Source of the DNA: Bacillota bacterium
GTDB taxonomy: Bacteria > Bacillota > Clostridia > Christensenellales > UMGS416
DNA length: 64,000 nucleotides
NCBI GenBank assembly: GCA_023421955.1
Contig: JAEZSE010000036.1
Location: forward strand, 16,605-80,604
Direction of reading: 5' to 3'
Numbering within the stretch: the first letter of the stretch is position 1; each line of letters begins with the position of its first letter. This document shows positions 24,427 through 32,317 of this stretch, in pieces. The position numbers and the translations under genes are program-made. The notes under the pieces are model-generated. The model was not told the origin of the DNA, ran no database searches, and saw nothing but the letters and a program-made list of their open reading frames with translations.

Positions 24427-25473
24427 ATGCATATGTCTGACGCGTTGATCACACCGGTGGTGGGCGGTGTGTTGTGGGCGGGAACTGCCGCAACAACCGG
24501 TTATTCCGTGCGAAAGCTTAGCCGTGATGACCTGATCGAAGGTAAAAAGATACCGTTGATGGGCGTGATAGGCGCGTTTGTGTTTGCAGCCCAGATGATC
24601 AATTTCACGATCCCCGGCACGGGCTCCAGCGGCCACATCGGCGGGGGCCTGCTGCTGGCGGCTATGCTTGGGCCGCAGGCGGGCTTCCTCACGCTTATGG
24701 CGGTGCTGGCGATCCAGGGCCTTTTCTTTGCCGATGGGGGCCTGCTGGCGATGGGCTGCAACATCATCAACATCGGTTTCTTCTCCTGCTACGTGGCCTA
24801 TCCGCTGATCTTCAGACCAATGCTGAGAAAAGGTGTGTCACCGGGCCGCCTCACAACCTCCTCTATACTGGCGAGCGTTTTGGGCCTGCAATTAGGAGCG
24901 TTCGCTGTAGTGTTGGAAACGGTGCTTTCCGGCCGCACTGAGCTGCCGTTCGGCCCGTTTGCGCTGGCAATGCAGCCCATCCACCTGGTCATCGGCGCTG
25001 TGGAGGGCCTGATCACGGCGGCAGTGCTGGTGTTCCTTCACCGGGTGCAGCCGGAAGCCATCACGGGCTTGCCAGATTCCCGGCCTGCCGGAAGTGGTTT
25101 CCCGAAGAAGGCCGTCGCGGTGATAGCTGTGCTGGCGCTGGTGGTAGGCGGCGGTTTGGGCTGGTTCGCATCGGCAAACCCCGACGGGCTCGAGTGGTCG
25201 ATGATACGTGTCGCCGGCACGGCGGAACTGAAGGCCTCCGGTTCTGTGCATGACGCAGTGGGCAGCGTGCAGGAAGCCACAGCTTTGTTGCCGGACTACG
25301 GTTTCAAGGCCTCAGGAAATACGCATGAGGCAGCAACGGAGGCATCGTTGCCGGCTGTGAACACCGGCACGTCAGTGGCCGGCATTGTGGGCAGTGCTGT
25401 CACCCTTGCGCTGGCAGGCCTCATTGGGTTGCTATTGTTCCTACTTAAACGCCGCCAAAGGATACAGCATTGA
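24427..25473 (+). CDS. cbiM: Cobalt/nickel ECF transporter substrate-binding component, CbiM fused to PDGLE (CbiN-like) domain
   Basis: 348 residues. The N terminus 'MHMSDALI' is the metal-binding start of CbiM (His2 plus the free amino end ligate the ion), so the start is certain. 'GAFVFAAQMINFTIPGTGSSGHIGGG' (in parts) and 'FFADGGLLAMGCN' are CbiM hallmarks. The C-terminal third has a membrane helix, 'NPDGLEWS' (PDGLE motif) and a last helix, which replaces separate CbiN. It captures Co2+ or Ni2+; the metal cannot be told. First gene of cbiM-cbiQ-cbiO. Confidence 0.92.
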   Translation: MHMSDALITPVVGGVLWAGTAATTGYSVRKLSRDDLIEGKKIPLMGVIGAFVFAAQMINFTIPGTGSSGHIGGGLLLAAMLGPQAGFLTLMAVLAIQGLFFADGGLLAMGCNIINIGFFSCYVAYPLIFRPMLRKGVSPGRLTTSSILASVLGLQLGAFAVVLETVLSGRTELPFGPFALAMQPIHLVIGAVEGLITAAVLVFLHRVQPEAITGLPDSRPAGSGFPKKAVAVIAVLALVVGGGLGWFASANPDGLEWSMIRVAGTAELKASGSVHDAVGSVQEATALLPDYGFKASGNTHEAATEASLPAVNTGTSVAGIVGSAVTLALAGLIGLLLFLLKRRQRIQH

Positions 25474-26282
25474 GTAATTCCGAAAAAGCCCTGACTGATA
25501 TCCGCGTGCTGGAGGAACTTTCCCTCCAGCATACGTTTGTGCACCGCCGTCACCCGGTGGCGTTGCTGCTGGTTACGCTGGGCTATGTGGCAGCGGTGGC
25601 GTCCTATGCAAAATATGAGCTAGGTTCCATTCTTCCGATGCTGCTGTATCCGGTGTTTGTGAGCGCCATGGGGGAGATCCCATTGAGACCGGTGCTCAAG
25701 CGGGTGCTTCCGGCGCTGCCGTTGGTGCTGGGTGTAGGGGCCCTCAACCCTGTGCTGGACCATAACGTTGTTATTGTGGGCGGCATGGCGATCTCTGCGG
25801 GTTGGCTGTCGCTTGCGTCCATCGTGCTACGCTGTGTGCTATCGGTAGTGGCGGCGTTGCTGCTGGTGGCTGTGGCGGGCATGGGTGGCGTGGCCACGGC
25901 GCTCCGCTCATTGAAGACTCCAAAACTGCTGGTAACCCAGTTCACAATGACGTTCCGTTACCTGCATGTGCTGGCTGCCGAGGCTGGCCGCATGGCGCTG
26001 GCTTATCGCCTGCGTGCGCCGCATCAGCGTGGTGTGGCCTGGCGGCACTGGGGCAGCTTCGCCGGCCAGTGGTTGCTGCGAAGCCTGGACCGGGCGGAAC
26101 GCCTGCACCGGGCGATGCTCTGCCGCGGCTTTTCCGGACAGATGCCGGAGGCGGCCCGGCCCCGTTTCTGCATGGCCGACCTGGCCTGGCTGCTGGGCTG
26201 GCTTGTTTTCTTTGCAGCAGCTCGGTTTATTGATATTCCCCGGGCAATCGGGACGTTGATTCTCACGATGGGAGCCAAATGA
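25470..26282 (+). CDS. cbiQ: Energy-coupling factor transmembrane protein CbiQ
   Basis: 270 residues. A TTG start overlaps the CbiM stop (TTGA) behind AAAGGA, so translation is coupled. Five or six membrane helices and the two coupling-helix 'A-R-G' segments near the end ('MALAYRLRAP' and 'AMLCRGFSGQ'), which contact the ATPase. It carries movement from CbiO to CbiM in the membrane. Confidence 0.92.
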   Translation: MSNSEKALTDIRVLEELSLQHTFVHRRHPVALLLVTLGYVAAVASYAKYELGSILPMLLYPVFVSAMGEIPLRPVLKRVLPALPLVLGVGALNPVLDHNVVIVGGMAISAGWLSLASIVLRCVLSVVAALLLVAVAGMGGVATALRSLKTPKLLVTQFTMTFRYLHVLAAEAGRMALAYRLRAPHQRGVAWRHWGSFAGQWLLRSLDRAERLHRAMLCRGFSGQMPEAARPRFCMADLAWLLGWLVFFAAARFIDIPRAIGTLILTMGAK

Positions 26283-27007
26283 TGCCAATTCTGACATTGA
26301 AAGATGTGCAATACGCTTATCCGGACGGCAACACCGCTGTGGCCGGTGTAAGCTTCACGTTGAAGAAAGGGCAGTCTGTGGGTCTTGTGGGTGCCAATGG
26401 CGCGGGCAAATCCACACTGCTGATGCTGCTGCCGGGGGCGCTGCTGCCCACCGCTGGATCCATTGAAGTGGACGGTGTGACGCTCACCAAAGCAACCTCC
26501 GCAAAGCTCCGCCGGCTGGTGGGCCTGGTGTTTCAGGACGCGGACGACCAGCTTTTCACCACCACCGTGCGGGAGGATGTTGCCTTTGGCCCCCGCAATA
26601 TGGGCCTTGTGGAGCAGGAGGTGCAGCGGGCTGTCCAGAAGGCGCTGGATCAATGCGGCATCACCCACCTGGCTGACCGGGCGCCTTACTGCCTCTCCGG
26701 CGGCGAGCAGAAGCTTGCGGCCATCGCCTCGGTGCTGAGTATGGAGCCGGAGCTTTTGATTATGGACGAGCCCTCTGCCAGCCTGGACCCCAAGGCCCGC
26801 CGGGGCATCATCCGCCTTCTGAACAGCCTGCCGATGACAAAGCTGATCGCCTCCCACGACCTGGACCTGGTGTGGGAGGTGTGCAGCCGTGTGATCGTGC
26901 TGAAGGATGGGCGGGTGGAAGCAGATGGCGACGCGAAGGAATTGCTGGGTAATCAGGACTTGATGGAGCGGTGCGGGCTGGAGCTGCCGTTGAGGTTGCA
27001 GAGGTAG
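26279..27007 (+). CDS. cbiO: Energy-coupling factor ATPase CbiO
   Basis: 242 residues. ATGATG start overlaps the CbiQ stop with GGAG upstream (start may be 26279 or 26282). Walker A 'GANGAGKSTLL' (about residues 39-49), Q loop 'GLVFQDADDQLF', signature 'LSGGEQKLAAIA', Walker B 'LLIMDEPSASLDP', switch His in 'IASHDLDLV'. ECF-type 'DDQLF' motif fits metal importers. It powers Co/Ni uptake as a dimer on the inner face. A leftward repeat and no obvious terminator follow. Confidence 0.94.
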   Translation: MMPILTLKDVQYAYPDGNTAVAGVSFTLKKGQSVGLVGANGAGKSTLLMLLPGALLPTAGSIEVDGVTLTKATSAKLRRLVGLVFQDADDQLFTTTVREDVAFGPRNMGLVEQEVQRAVQKALDQCGITHLADRAPYCLSGGEQKLAAIASVLSMEPELLIMDEPSASLDPKARRGIIRLLNSLPMTKLIASHDLDLVWEVCSRVIVLKDGRVEADGDAKELLGNQDLMERCGLELPLRLQR

Positions 27008-27019
27008 ACGACATGAGAT

Positions 27020-27130
27020 GGGCCGGGACAGAGCCCCATGCGTTCGCTACGCGGACCGCGACGGCAATTGCCCGCATATTTGCTGTGCAAAAATGCGACA
27101 CAATTGCAGGAGTAATACCCGGCCCCTACT
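27020..27130. repeat. Dispersed intergenic repeat (copy C)
   Basis: About 110 bases closely similar to 8807-8917 (same order of GGGCCGGGAC, GCCCCATGCG, AATTGCCCGCA, ACACAATTGC, GTAATACCCGGCC, CTACT), with substitutions that partly preserve pairing. The hairpin tail of copy B is missing. It lies in a short gap between convergent genes. Confidence 0.75.
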
Positions 27131-27145
27131 GTAAACACAACTCAA

Positions 27146-28036
27146 TCACTTATCAATCTCGATAGAGACCTGCGCGTCATCCCGTACGCCAAACCCCAAT
27201 CTCAACGCATTGTGCGGGCAGGCCTTTACACAGTCGCCGCAACGGATGCACTCAGCTGAGTTGGGCGTTTTGTAGGGCTCCACATCGAGCTTACAAACCC
27301 TGGAGCATGCCCCGCAGGAGGTGCAGCGGTGGCCATCCACCGCCATGCGGTGCAGGCTGATTCGGTTCATCAGTCCGTAGATCGCCCCCAATGGACACAT
27401 AAAGCGGCAGAAAAAGCGATACAGAAACACACAAGCCCCTAGGATCAACAGCGCCAACAACGCTTTCCAGGCAAACAGCAATCCAGCAGCTTCGCGCAAA
27501 GACTCGTTCATTGCCAGCAGCGGCAGCGCGCCCTCCACAGTGCCTGCAGGGCAGATGTACTTGCAGAACCAGGGGTCGCCCAAGCCAGCGACATTCACCA
27601 CAAGCATGGGTAGTAGGATCACAAACACAGCAAGCAGCACGTATTTGGTGTATTTGAGCCAGCGCAGCTTCTTAGGCACCCGGACCTTTCTGCCGGGGAT
27701 TTTATGCAATAAATCCTGTAATAGCCCGAAAGGGCAAAGCCAGCCACAGATCCAGCGGCCAGCGGCCAGACCGAAGAGCAGCAGCGAGCCAATCACATAC
27801 CACGCGATGTTGAATTTCCGGCTGCCGATCACGGCCTGCAGCGCGCCAACCGGGCAAGCCCCCAGAGCGGCGGGGCAGGAGTAGCAGTTGAACCCCGGCG
27901 CGCACACGTATTTTGTGTCGCCCTTCCAGATCGTGCCCGCAGCGAAGCCCGGCAGCCAGGCGTTATGAGCCACTGCCGACAAGAGCTGCACCCAGCGCCG
28001 CCGGATGCTTGTTTTTTTTCTATTTTGTTTCTTCAT
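27146..28036 (-). CDS. NosR/NapH-like membrane 4Fe-4S protein
   Basis: 296 residues. The ATG at 28036 overlaps the upstream small gene's stop as ATGA; the GTG at 28051 lies inside that gene. About five membrane helices. Conserved 'CYSCPAALGACPVG', 'ICGWLCPFGLLQD', 'CRFMCPLGA' boxes match the polyferredoxin family, and a C-terminal ferredoxin domain 'CTSCGACSRVC' and 'CIRCGDCVKACPHNAL' binds two 4Fe-4S clusters. It probably moves electrons across or along the membrane. It is coupled to the CLEC small protein. Confidence 0.88.
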   Translation of the reverse strand: MKKQNRKKTSIRRRWVQLLSAVAHNAWLPGFAAGTIWKGDTKYVCAPGFNCYSCPAALGACPVGALQAVIGSRKFNIAWYVIGSLLLFGLAAGRWICGWLCPFGLLQDLLHKIPGRKVRVPKKLRWLKYTKYVLLAVFVILLPMLVVNVAGLGDPWFCKYICPAGTVEGALPLLAMNESLREAAGLLFAWKALLALLILGACVFLYRFFCRFMCPLGAIYGLMNRISLHRMAVDGHRCTSCGACSRVCKLDVEPYKTPNSAECIRCGDCVKACPHNALRLGFGVRDDAQVSIEIDK

Positions 28037-28185
28037 CCGATGCCAATGCACTCCAGGCAGACATAGGCAGCCTTGCGGAAGACCTCCAATGCTTCACCCC
28101 GGAAAATGCCTCCCAGGATCATCACCACGGCTGCAAGGCCGAGGAGGATTCTCACGGCCAAGAGGTTGCGGCGTTGCAATACCAT
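28033..28185 (-). CDS. Small CXXC membrane protein (CD1871A-like)
   Basis: 50 residues, too short for most gene callers. ATG at 28185 has GGGGG 7 bases before. It has one membrane helix ('LLAVRILLGLAAVVMILGG'), 'FRGEALEVFRKA' and the end 'VCLECIGIG'. This ending is the hallmark of the clostridial CD1871A-type CXXC family, which is often beside a NosR-like 4Fe-4S membrane protein. The stop/start overlap (ATGA at 28036-28033) ties it to that gene. The Cys pair may be redox-active or bind metal. Confidence 0.8.
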   Translation of the reverse strand: MVLQRRNLLAVRILLGLAAVVMILGGIFRGEALEVFRKAAYVCLECIGIG

Positions 28186-28217
28186 ATCCGAGCCCCCGAA
28201 TCAAAGACGATAGAATC

Positions 28218-28266
28218 ATTATAAACTGTGGATTGCCGTTTACCAACCCCACTGCGCGGGTATTGT
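28218..28266. promoter_or_regulatory. Overlapping divergent promoters
   Basis: Minus strand: TTGGTA (28246-28241), 17-base spacer, TATAAT (28223-28218), for the CXXC/4Fe-4S pair. Plus strand: TTTACC (28239-28244), 16-base spacer, TATTGT (28261-28266), for the lipoprotein at 28301. Confidence 0.5.
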
Positions 28267-28300
28267 TATTGGAAGAATAACAACCTGGAGGAGCATTCGG

Positions 28301-29002
28301 TTGGTGCCTGTGAAGAAGACCCTGATCCTGATGATGTGTTTTTTGCTCATTACCGCGCTGACCGGATGCAGCAGCGGCAGTGGCGGCCATGGCTCAGAAC
28401 CGGCTGGTGAAGCAGAAACGCATGATGGCAGTGCAGGCCAGGGAGAAAGCGCGGGCCCTGCTGGCACTGTGGGCCATGGGGAAACTGCAGCCCCACAGCA
28501 AACCGTCAATGAATCCGGCGACCATACGGAGACAGCCACTGCCGAGTCCCAGGAGTCCAAGGAGGCTCATCTGGGCAGTGGCGAAACAGAGGAATCCGCC
28601 GAGCCCCAGCACACGGCAACCCCAACACCGGCACCAACACCCACTGCCACCCCCGCGCCCACACCGACGCCAAAAGGCGCCGTGAAGGACGGCTGGGTGC
28701 TGAGCATCCCGGATCTTGTGCCACGGTTTGAGTATGGTGAGCTGGATCTTGAGGGGTCAAAGATTACCGAGGCCAGCATCAGCACGCTCTATCACCTGAA
28801 ATTCGTCGGTGTGCAGAAAGCAGATGTGGACTCCTATTGCAAAGTTTTGCGGGAAGCGGGCTATCACGCAGCAGCCGCCGAAATCGGCAGCACCTATACA
28901 CTGACGGCATCCAAAGACCTGGGTTGGAACTCTGTCGCGATGGTGATCACCTTGACGGAGAATGATGGCGTGGCCGTTTTCGCACTGGACGCGCCAGTGT
29001 AG
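28301..29002 (+). CDS. Lipoprotein with Ser/Thr/Pro linker, unknown function
   Basis: 233 residues. TTG at 28301 sits 7 bases after GGAGGAG; GTGs at 28304 and 28310 are alternatives. A signal peptide ends in 'ITALTGC' (lipobox Cys about residue 23). Residues about 25-125 are Gly/Glu/Ser/Thr/Pro-rich with 'PTPAPTPTATPAPTPTP', a cell-wall-spanning spacer. The last ~105 residues form a small alpha/beta domain with 'DVDSYCKVLREAGY', as seen in some lipoproteins of Clostridia. No family assigned. Divergent from the iron-sulfur pair. Confidence 0.72.
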   Translation: MVPVKKTLILMMCFLLITALTGCSSGSGGHGSEPAGEAETHDGSAGQGESAGPAGTVGHGETAAPQQTVNESGDHTETATAESQESKEAHLGSGETEESAEPQHTATPTPAPTPTATPAPTPTPKGAVKDGWVLSIPDLVPRFEYGELDLEGSKITEASISTLYHLKFVGVQKADVDSYCKVLREAGYHAAAAEIGSTYTLTASKDLGWNSVAMVITLTENDGVAVFALDAPV

Positions 29003-29017
29003 CAATCATCCGGGAAC

Positions 29018-29884
29018 CTATTCAGCTTTTTCTGTGCCAGCCTTATCAGACAACCTGACGTGTGGATGGCGATATCTGGCGGTATCTCTCAACTCATCAC
29101 TCTCGATTGCCTTTTGCGGGCACCATTGAAAGCATGCCAGGCAGAATTCGCACCGGTGCCCCCAGTCGGGCTTGCCTGACAGCATGGCGATGTTTCCAAC
29201 AGGGCATGCCTTTGCGCAGGTCCCACAGCCGATGCAGCGACCATTCAGACGGAAACTCCTATCCATCCCATGCATGATTCCTTCGAAGTCTTCCGCGTCG
29301 GAGTATCGTTTGAGGCGCTTTTCCACCGCCGGCCGAAACAATGGTATGAGCCAAGGAAACACAAGCCGGATCATCGGATAACTCTTGCCAATCAGGACAT
29401 TGGGCGTGTCAAACCGGATGCGGCGGCGGGCCGAAATGTGGGCACAAACTGCATCCACGCTGTTGCGCCAATTGGCAAACATTTTCTCGTTGTTCTTCTC
29501 GTTGTTGTACTTTGCCGATGCGATATTTTCCGGCATGTTCACATGGAAGCTGGCCGACATCCTGCCACCCCGGCGCTTGAGCAACCTGCCGAGGAAACGG
29601 TGTGTGATAATCGACCCGGTGCCGTAGACGATGACAACAAAAATATACTTCCCGCCAATGCCGTCGAGCTTTCCGACAAAATTTCGGACAATGGCGGGGG
29701 CTCCTCCCAAAGGTTCGTAATAAACCGGAAAAACAATGCCCACGGCATCGGCCTGCGGGCGGACCGTCTCGTTGCCCATCACAGAAGGGATAGCAACCAA
29801 CCGGCCCCCCACCCCTTTGGCAATATCGCGGGCGACTGCCAATGAGTTGCCGGTTCCGCTGAAATAGTAGATCTCCGTGCTCAT
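29018..29884 (-). CDS. EFR1-type flavodoxin-ferredoxin protein
   Basis: 288 residues; ATG at 29884, 7 bases after GGGAGG. The N-terminal flavodoxin fold has the FMN phosphate loop 'YYFSGTGNSLAVA' (about residues 6-18) and 'GIVFPVYY'. The C-terminal ferredoxin part has 'CIGCGTCAKACPVGNI' and 'CEFCLACFQWCPQKAI', giving two 4Fe-4S clusters. EFR1 ('EFR1 family ferrodoxin') proteins are electron carriers found in Clostridia and related anaerobes; the partner enzyme is not known. Transcribed alone from its own promoter. Confidence 0.92.
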   Translation of the reverse strand: MSTEIYYFSGTGNSLAVARDIAKGVGGRLVAIPSVMGNETVRPQADAVGIVFPVYYEPLGGAPAIVRNFVGKLDGIGGKYIFVVIVYGTGSIITHRFLGRLLKRRGGRMSASFHVNMPENIASAKYNNEKNNEKMFANWRNSVDAVCAHISARRRIRFDTPNVLIGKSYPMIRLVFPWLIPLFRPAVEKRLKRYSDAEDFEGIMHGMDRSFRLNGRCIGCGTCAKACPVGNIAMLSGKPDWGHRCEFCLACFQWCPQKAIESDELRDTARYRHPHVRLSDKAGTEKAE

Positions 29885-29915
29885 CGCAGCGCCTCCCAAC
29901 ATTCATCCAGATATC

Positions 29916-29945
29916 ATTATAAACTCGGATTCATCCATGCGGCAA
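29916..29945 (-). promoter_or_regulatory. Promoter of the EFR1 gene
   Basis: Minus strand TTGCCG, 18-base spacer, TATAAT. Confidence 0.6.
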
Positions 29946-29986
29946 TAATAACATTGTGATATGAGTCAAAAGATGGACCCAACAAC

Positions 29987-30013
29987 AAAGGGCATGCAAC
30001 CGCATGCCCTTTT
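29987..30013. terminator. Terminator between the FAD oxidoreductase and EFR1 genes
   Basis: An 11-bp perfect stem AAAGGGCATGC/GCATGCCCTTT with AACC loop. It lies just after the oxidoreductase stop on the minus strand, where the following T-run is weak; the plus-strand side has TTTTGTTT. Confidence 0.65.
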
Positions 30014-30030
30014 GTTTGGCTAAAAAGGTG

Positions 30031-31503
30031 CTATCTCTTCTGCCGGGCTGCAATCCTCTGGATCACCCATTTGCCCGCCAATGCGGCTCCAGGCAGACCA
30101 CCGGGAAACATCGTCCACTGCCCGGCCATGTAAAACCGATCCAGCCCTGGCAGGTTTCCGGGCAGGCTGCGCACTGTCCCCTTTGGTGTGTTCATGAAGG
30201 ACATCCATGATCCGCGCCAGGCATCACAATAGCGCACATAGGTCATCGGTGTGGCCACGTCCACCTGCTCGATCATGCCTTTCGTCTCCGGGTAGCGGCT
30301 CTCAATTACCGCGCAGATCTCCCGCGCGACCCGCTCCTTTTCGGCCCGGTAAGCATCCGGATCTGCCTTTTTGGCCCGCCACCAGTCAAAGTCAGCACTC
30401 AGCGTTGTTGTGATCACCGATTTTCCTGCCGGGGCCATGTGCTTGTCAACGGAATAGTTTTTCAGCCCCACCCTGTCGTGGGAAATGCCGCCGGCATCCA
30501 CCGGCGCTGCGGCTTCCGTGCTTACGATGTGCGGCCTGTTGCTCAGATCCGCCGCGATCCCAACCGATACCTGCACCGTGGTGTAAACGGGATAGGACAC
30601 CCTGTCGGCATAGAGCCGCTCCATCGTTTCATCCCGGTATTGGCCACCCAGCAGTTTGTCCAGCGTAGCGCGGCCGTCGGCGCAGGAGACCACCCAATCG
30701 GCCCGGTGCTCATTGCCGTCAGCCAGCCTGATGCCCACAGCCCGGCCGCTCTCCACCAGCACCCGCTCCACCCTGGCGCTGTAATGCACTTTGCCACCTA
30801 ACTCGCGATACCGCTTCTCCATCCGAAGCGCCACGGGCAGCGACCCGCCGGCGGGATAGCCCGAATCTCCGTCATCCAGACTGGCCATTGTGGCCAGCAG
30901 CGGCATGGCGCTGTATTGCACCGGCATCAGGTTTTGTATCAGCACCCTCAGCAATGGGTCATGAAACCCAGATGCCAGCTCCGCCACGGTGATTTTGTTG
31001 TATTTGGCCATCTGGCCCATCATGGGCAACATTTTAAGCCCCATTTTCATCGCATCCAGCCCGCCCATTTGGTCCATCGGCTGCTCCACGGGCATTTCCA
31101 TGCGCCGGAATGCCCGTGCCGCGCGGCACATTTCCCGAATGGCCTGCCTGTCCTGCGGAAACATCTCAATCCAATGTTTCTCTGTCTTGTCGATGCTGCG
31201 ATAAAGGATCGCTGTCCTGCTGCCCATCTCCACGCGGCAGAATTCCTCATTGAGAAGGATTTCCACAGAATCGTCCAGCGCGCCAGTCTGCCGCCACACA
31301 GCGTTCAATGCTGTGCCGGGCTTGGTGCCCATCATCCAGTGGATGCAGCCGTCAAAGGTGTAGCCGCCCCGTTTCCAGGCGGTGCACTCGCCGCCAGGGA
31401 TCGTGTGCATTTCGAAAATCTCTGTTTCATACCCGCTCAGTTGCCCATAAATGCCTGCGGTTAAGCCTGCGATGCCGCCGCCGATGATGAGGATTCGTTC
31501 CAT
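30031..31503 (-). CDS. FAD-dependent oxidoreductase, phytoene-desaturase-like
   Basis: 490 residues. The N-terminal FAD Rossmann loop 'IIGGGIAGLTAGIYGQLSGY' (residues 6-25) is followed by 'EMHTIPGGECTAW', typical of CrtI/carotenoid-isomerase-like enzymes. The C-terminal 'DRFYMAGQWTMFPGGLPGAALAGKWVIQ' (split) is the second FAD-binding segment of this family. The substrate is likely a hydrophobic isoprenoid or fatty molecule, but no carotenoid genes are near. GGGAG site; a candidate TetR operator lies 22 bases upstream. Confidence 0.88.
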   Translation of the reverse strand: MERILIIGGGIAGLTAGIYGQLSGYETEIFEMHTIPGGECTAWKRGGYTFDGCIHWMMGTKPGTALNAVWRQTGALDDSVEILLNEEFCRVEMGSRTAILYRSIDKTEKHWIEMFPQDRQAIREMCRAARAFRRMEMPVEQPMDQMGGLDAMKMGLKMLPMMGQMAKYNKITVAELASGFHDPLLRVLIQNLMPVQYSAMPLLATMASLDDGDSGYPAGGSLPVALRMEKRYRELGGKVHYSARVERVLVESGRAVGIRLADGNEHRADWVVSCADGRATLDKLLGGQYRDETMERLYADRVSYPVYTTVQVSVGIAADLSNRPHIVSTEAAAPVDAGGISHDRVGLKNYSVDKHMAPAGKSVITTTLSADFDWWRAKKADPDAYRAEKERVAREICAVIESRYPETKGMIEQVDVATPMTYVRYCDAWRGSWMSFMNTPKGTVRSLPGNLPGLDRFYMAGQWTMFPGGLPGAALAGKWVIQRIAARQKR

Positions 31504-31524
31504 TTCTTCTCCCTCTTTCTATTG

Positions 31525-31542
31525 ATTGATTTTCTAATCATT
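31525..31542. promoter_or_regulatory. Candidate TetR operator upstream of the FAD oxidoreductase
   Basis: ATTGATTTTCTAATCATT contains the inverted repeat TGATT/AATCA and matches 13 of 18 positions of the operator-like palindrome in the regulator's own promoter (32184-32201). Both have the half-sites at the same spacing. Confidence 0.55.
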
Positions 31543-31559
31543 GATTTGACAAACAAAAA

Positions 31560-32168
31560 TCATCCATGCTTTTCCAGCATCCGCACCAGCAACGCGCCGT
31601 CCGGCATTCTGAGGTTGGTGCCGCCGGCCACCTTGCACACCGCCAGGCCCTGGACCGCTGCCCAGAACGTTAATGCCAATTGGGCGGGGTTGCCCTCGAT
31701 CAACGTGCCATTGGCCTGGCCCTGGGCGATGGCGCGGGCAGTGATCTCCATTGGCACGGTGAAATTCCTTAAAATGTCATTCACCTCGGCAATCCCGGTG
31801 TCTGATGCGGTGGCCTGCACCATTAGGTAATAGCTGTAGACGCTTTCTTCGCTCATATCAAACACTTCCAGTGTGGATCTTGCGATGGCCTTCAGCTTGT
31901 CTGCGGGGCTGATGTCCAGCTTGTCCAACTGCTGCAGGTGGAGGATCGCGCCGGTGGTGGCGCGGCGGGTGAGCTCAATGAAAATGTCTTCCTTGGCCTT
32001 AAAGTAATGATAGACCAGTCCGTGGCTCATGCCAGCCGCAGCAGCAATATCGCCGATCTTGGTGGCGGCAAAGCCCCTGTGAGCAAACACCTTGAGTGCT
32101 GCCAGCAGCAGCTGCTCCCGGCGTTCGTCTTTGATGGCGGCATTTTGCTCTTTGCTGCGGGGTGACAT
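31560..32168 (-). CDS. TetR-family transcriptional repressor
   Basis: 202 residues. The N-terminal HTH is textbook TetR: 'AALKVFAHRGFAATKIGDIA', 'AAGMSHGLVYHYFKAKEDIF' (about residues 23-62). The rest is a helical ligand-binding domain. It begins after GAAGG and has a perfect promoter with a palindrome at the start site, so it is probably self-repressed. The FAD oxidoreductase directly downstream has a similar palindrome and is the likely target. The ligand is unknown. Confidence 0.92.
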   Translation of the reverse strand: MSPRSKEQNAAIKDERREQLLLAALKVFAHRGFAATKIGDIAAAAGMSHGLVYHYFKAKEDIFIELTRRATTGAILHLQQLDKLDISPADKLKAIARSTLEVFDMSEESVYSYYLMVQATASDTGIAEVNDILRNFTVPMEITARAIAQGQANGTLIEGNPAQLALTFWAAVQGLAVCKVAGGTNLRMPDGALLVRMLEKHG

Positions 32169-32183
32169 GGGGCGCCTTCTTTC

Positions 32184-32233
32184 ATTGACTTAATAGTCAA
32201 TCATAGTATAGCCTGTGCCGCTGGCATTGTCAA
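32184..32233 (-). promoter_or_regulatory. TetR promoter with overlapping operator
   Basis: Minus strand TTGACA (32233-32228), 17-base spacer, TATACT (32210-32205). Just downstream is the 18-base perfect palindrome ATTGACTTAATAGTCAAT (32184-32201), covering the transcription start: a classic autorepression layout. Confidence 0.75.
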
Positions 32234-32317
32234 GAAGGAAATTAGGGTCGAAACAACGCTCTTGCACCCCACTCCGTTTCCGTTTATCCTATTGCCATCC
32301 CCCTGCAGGAGCTGCCC

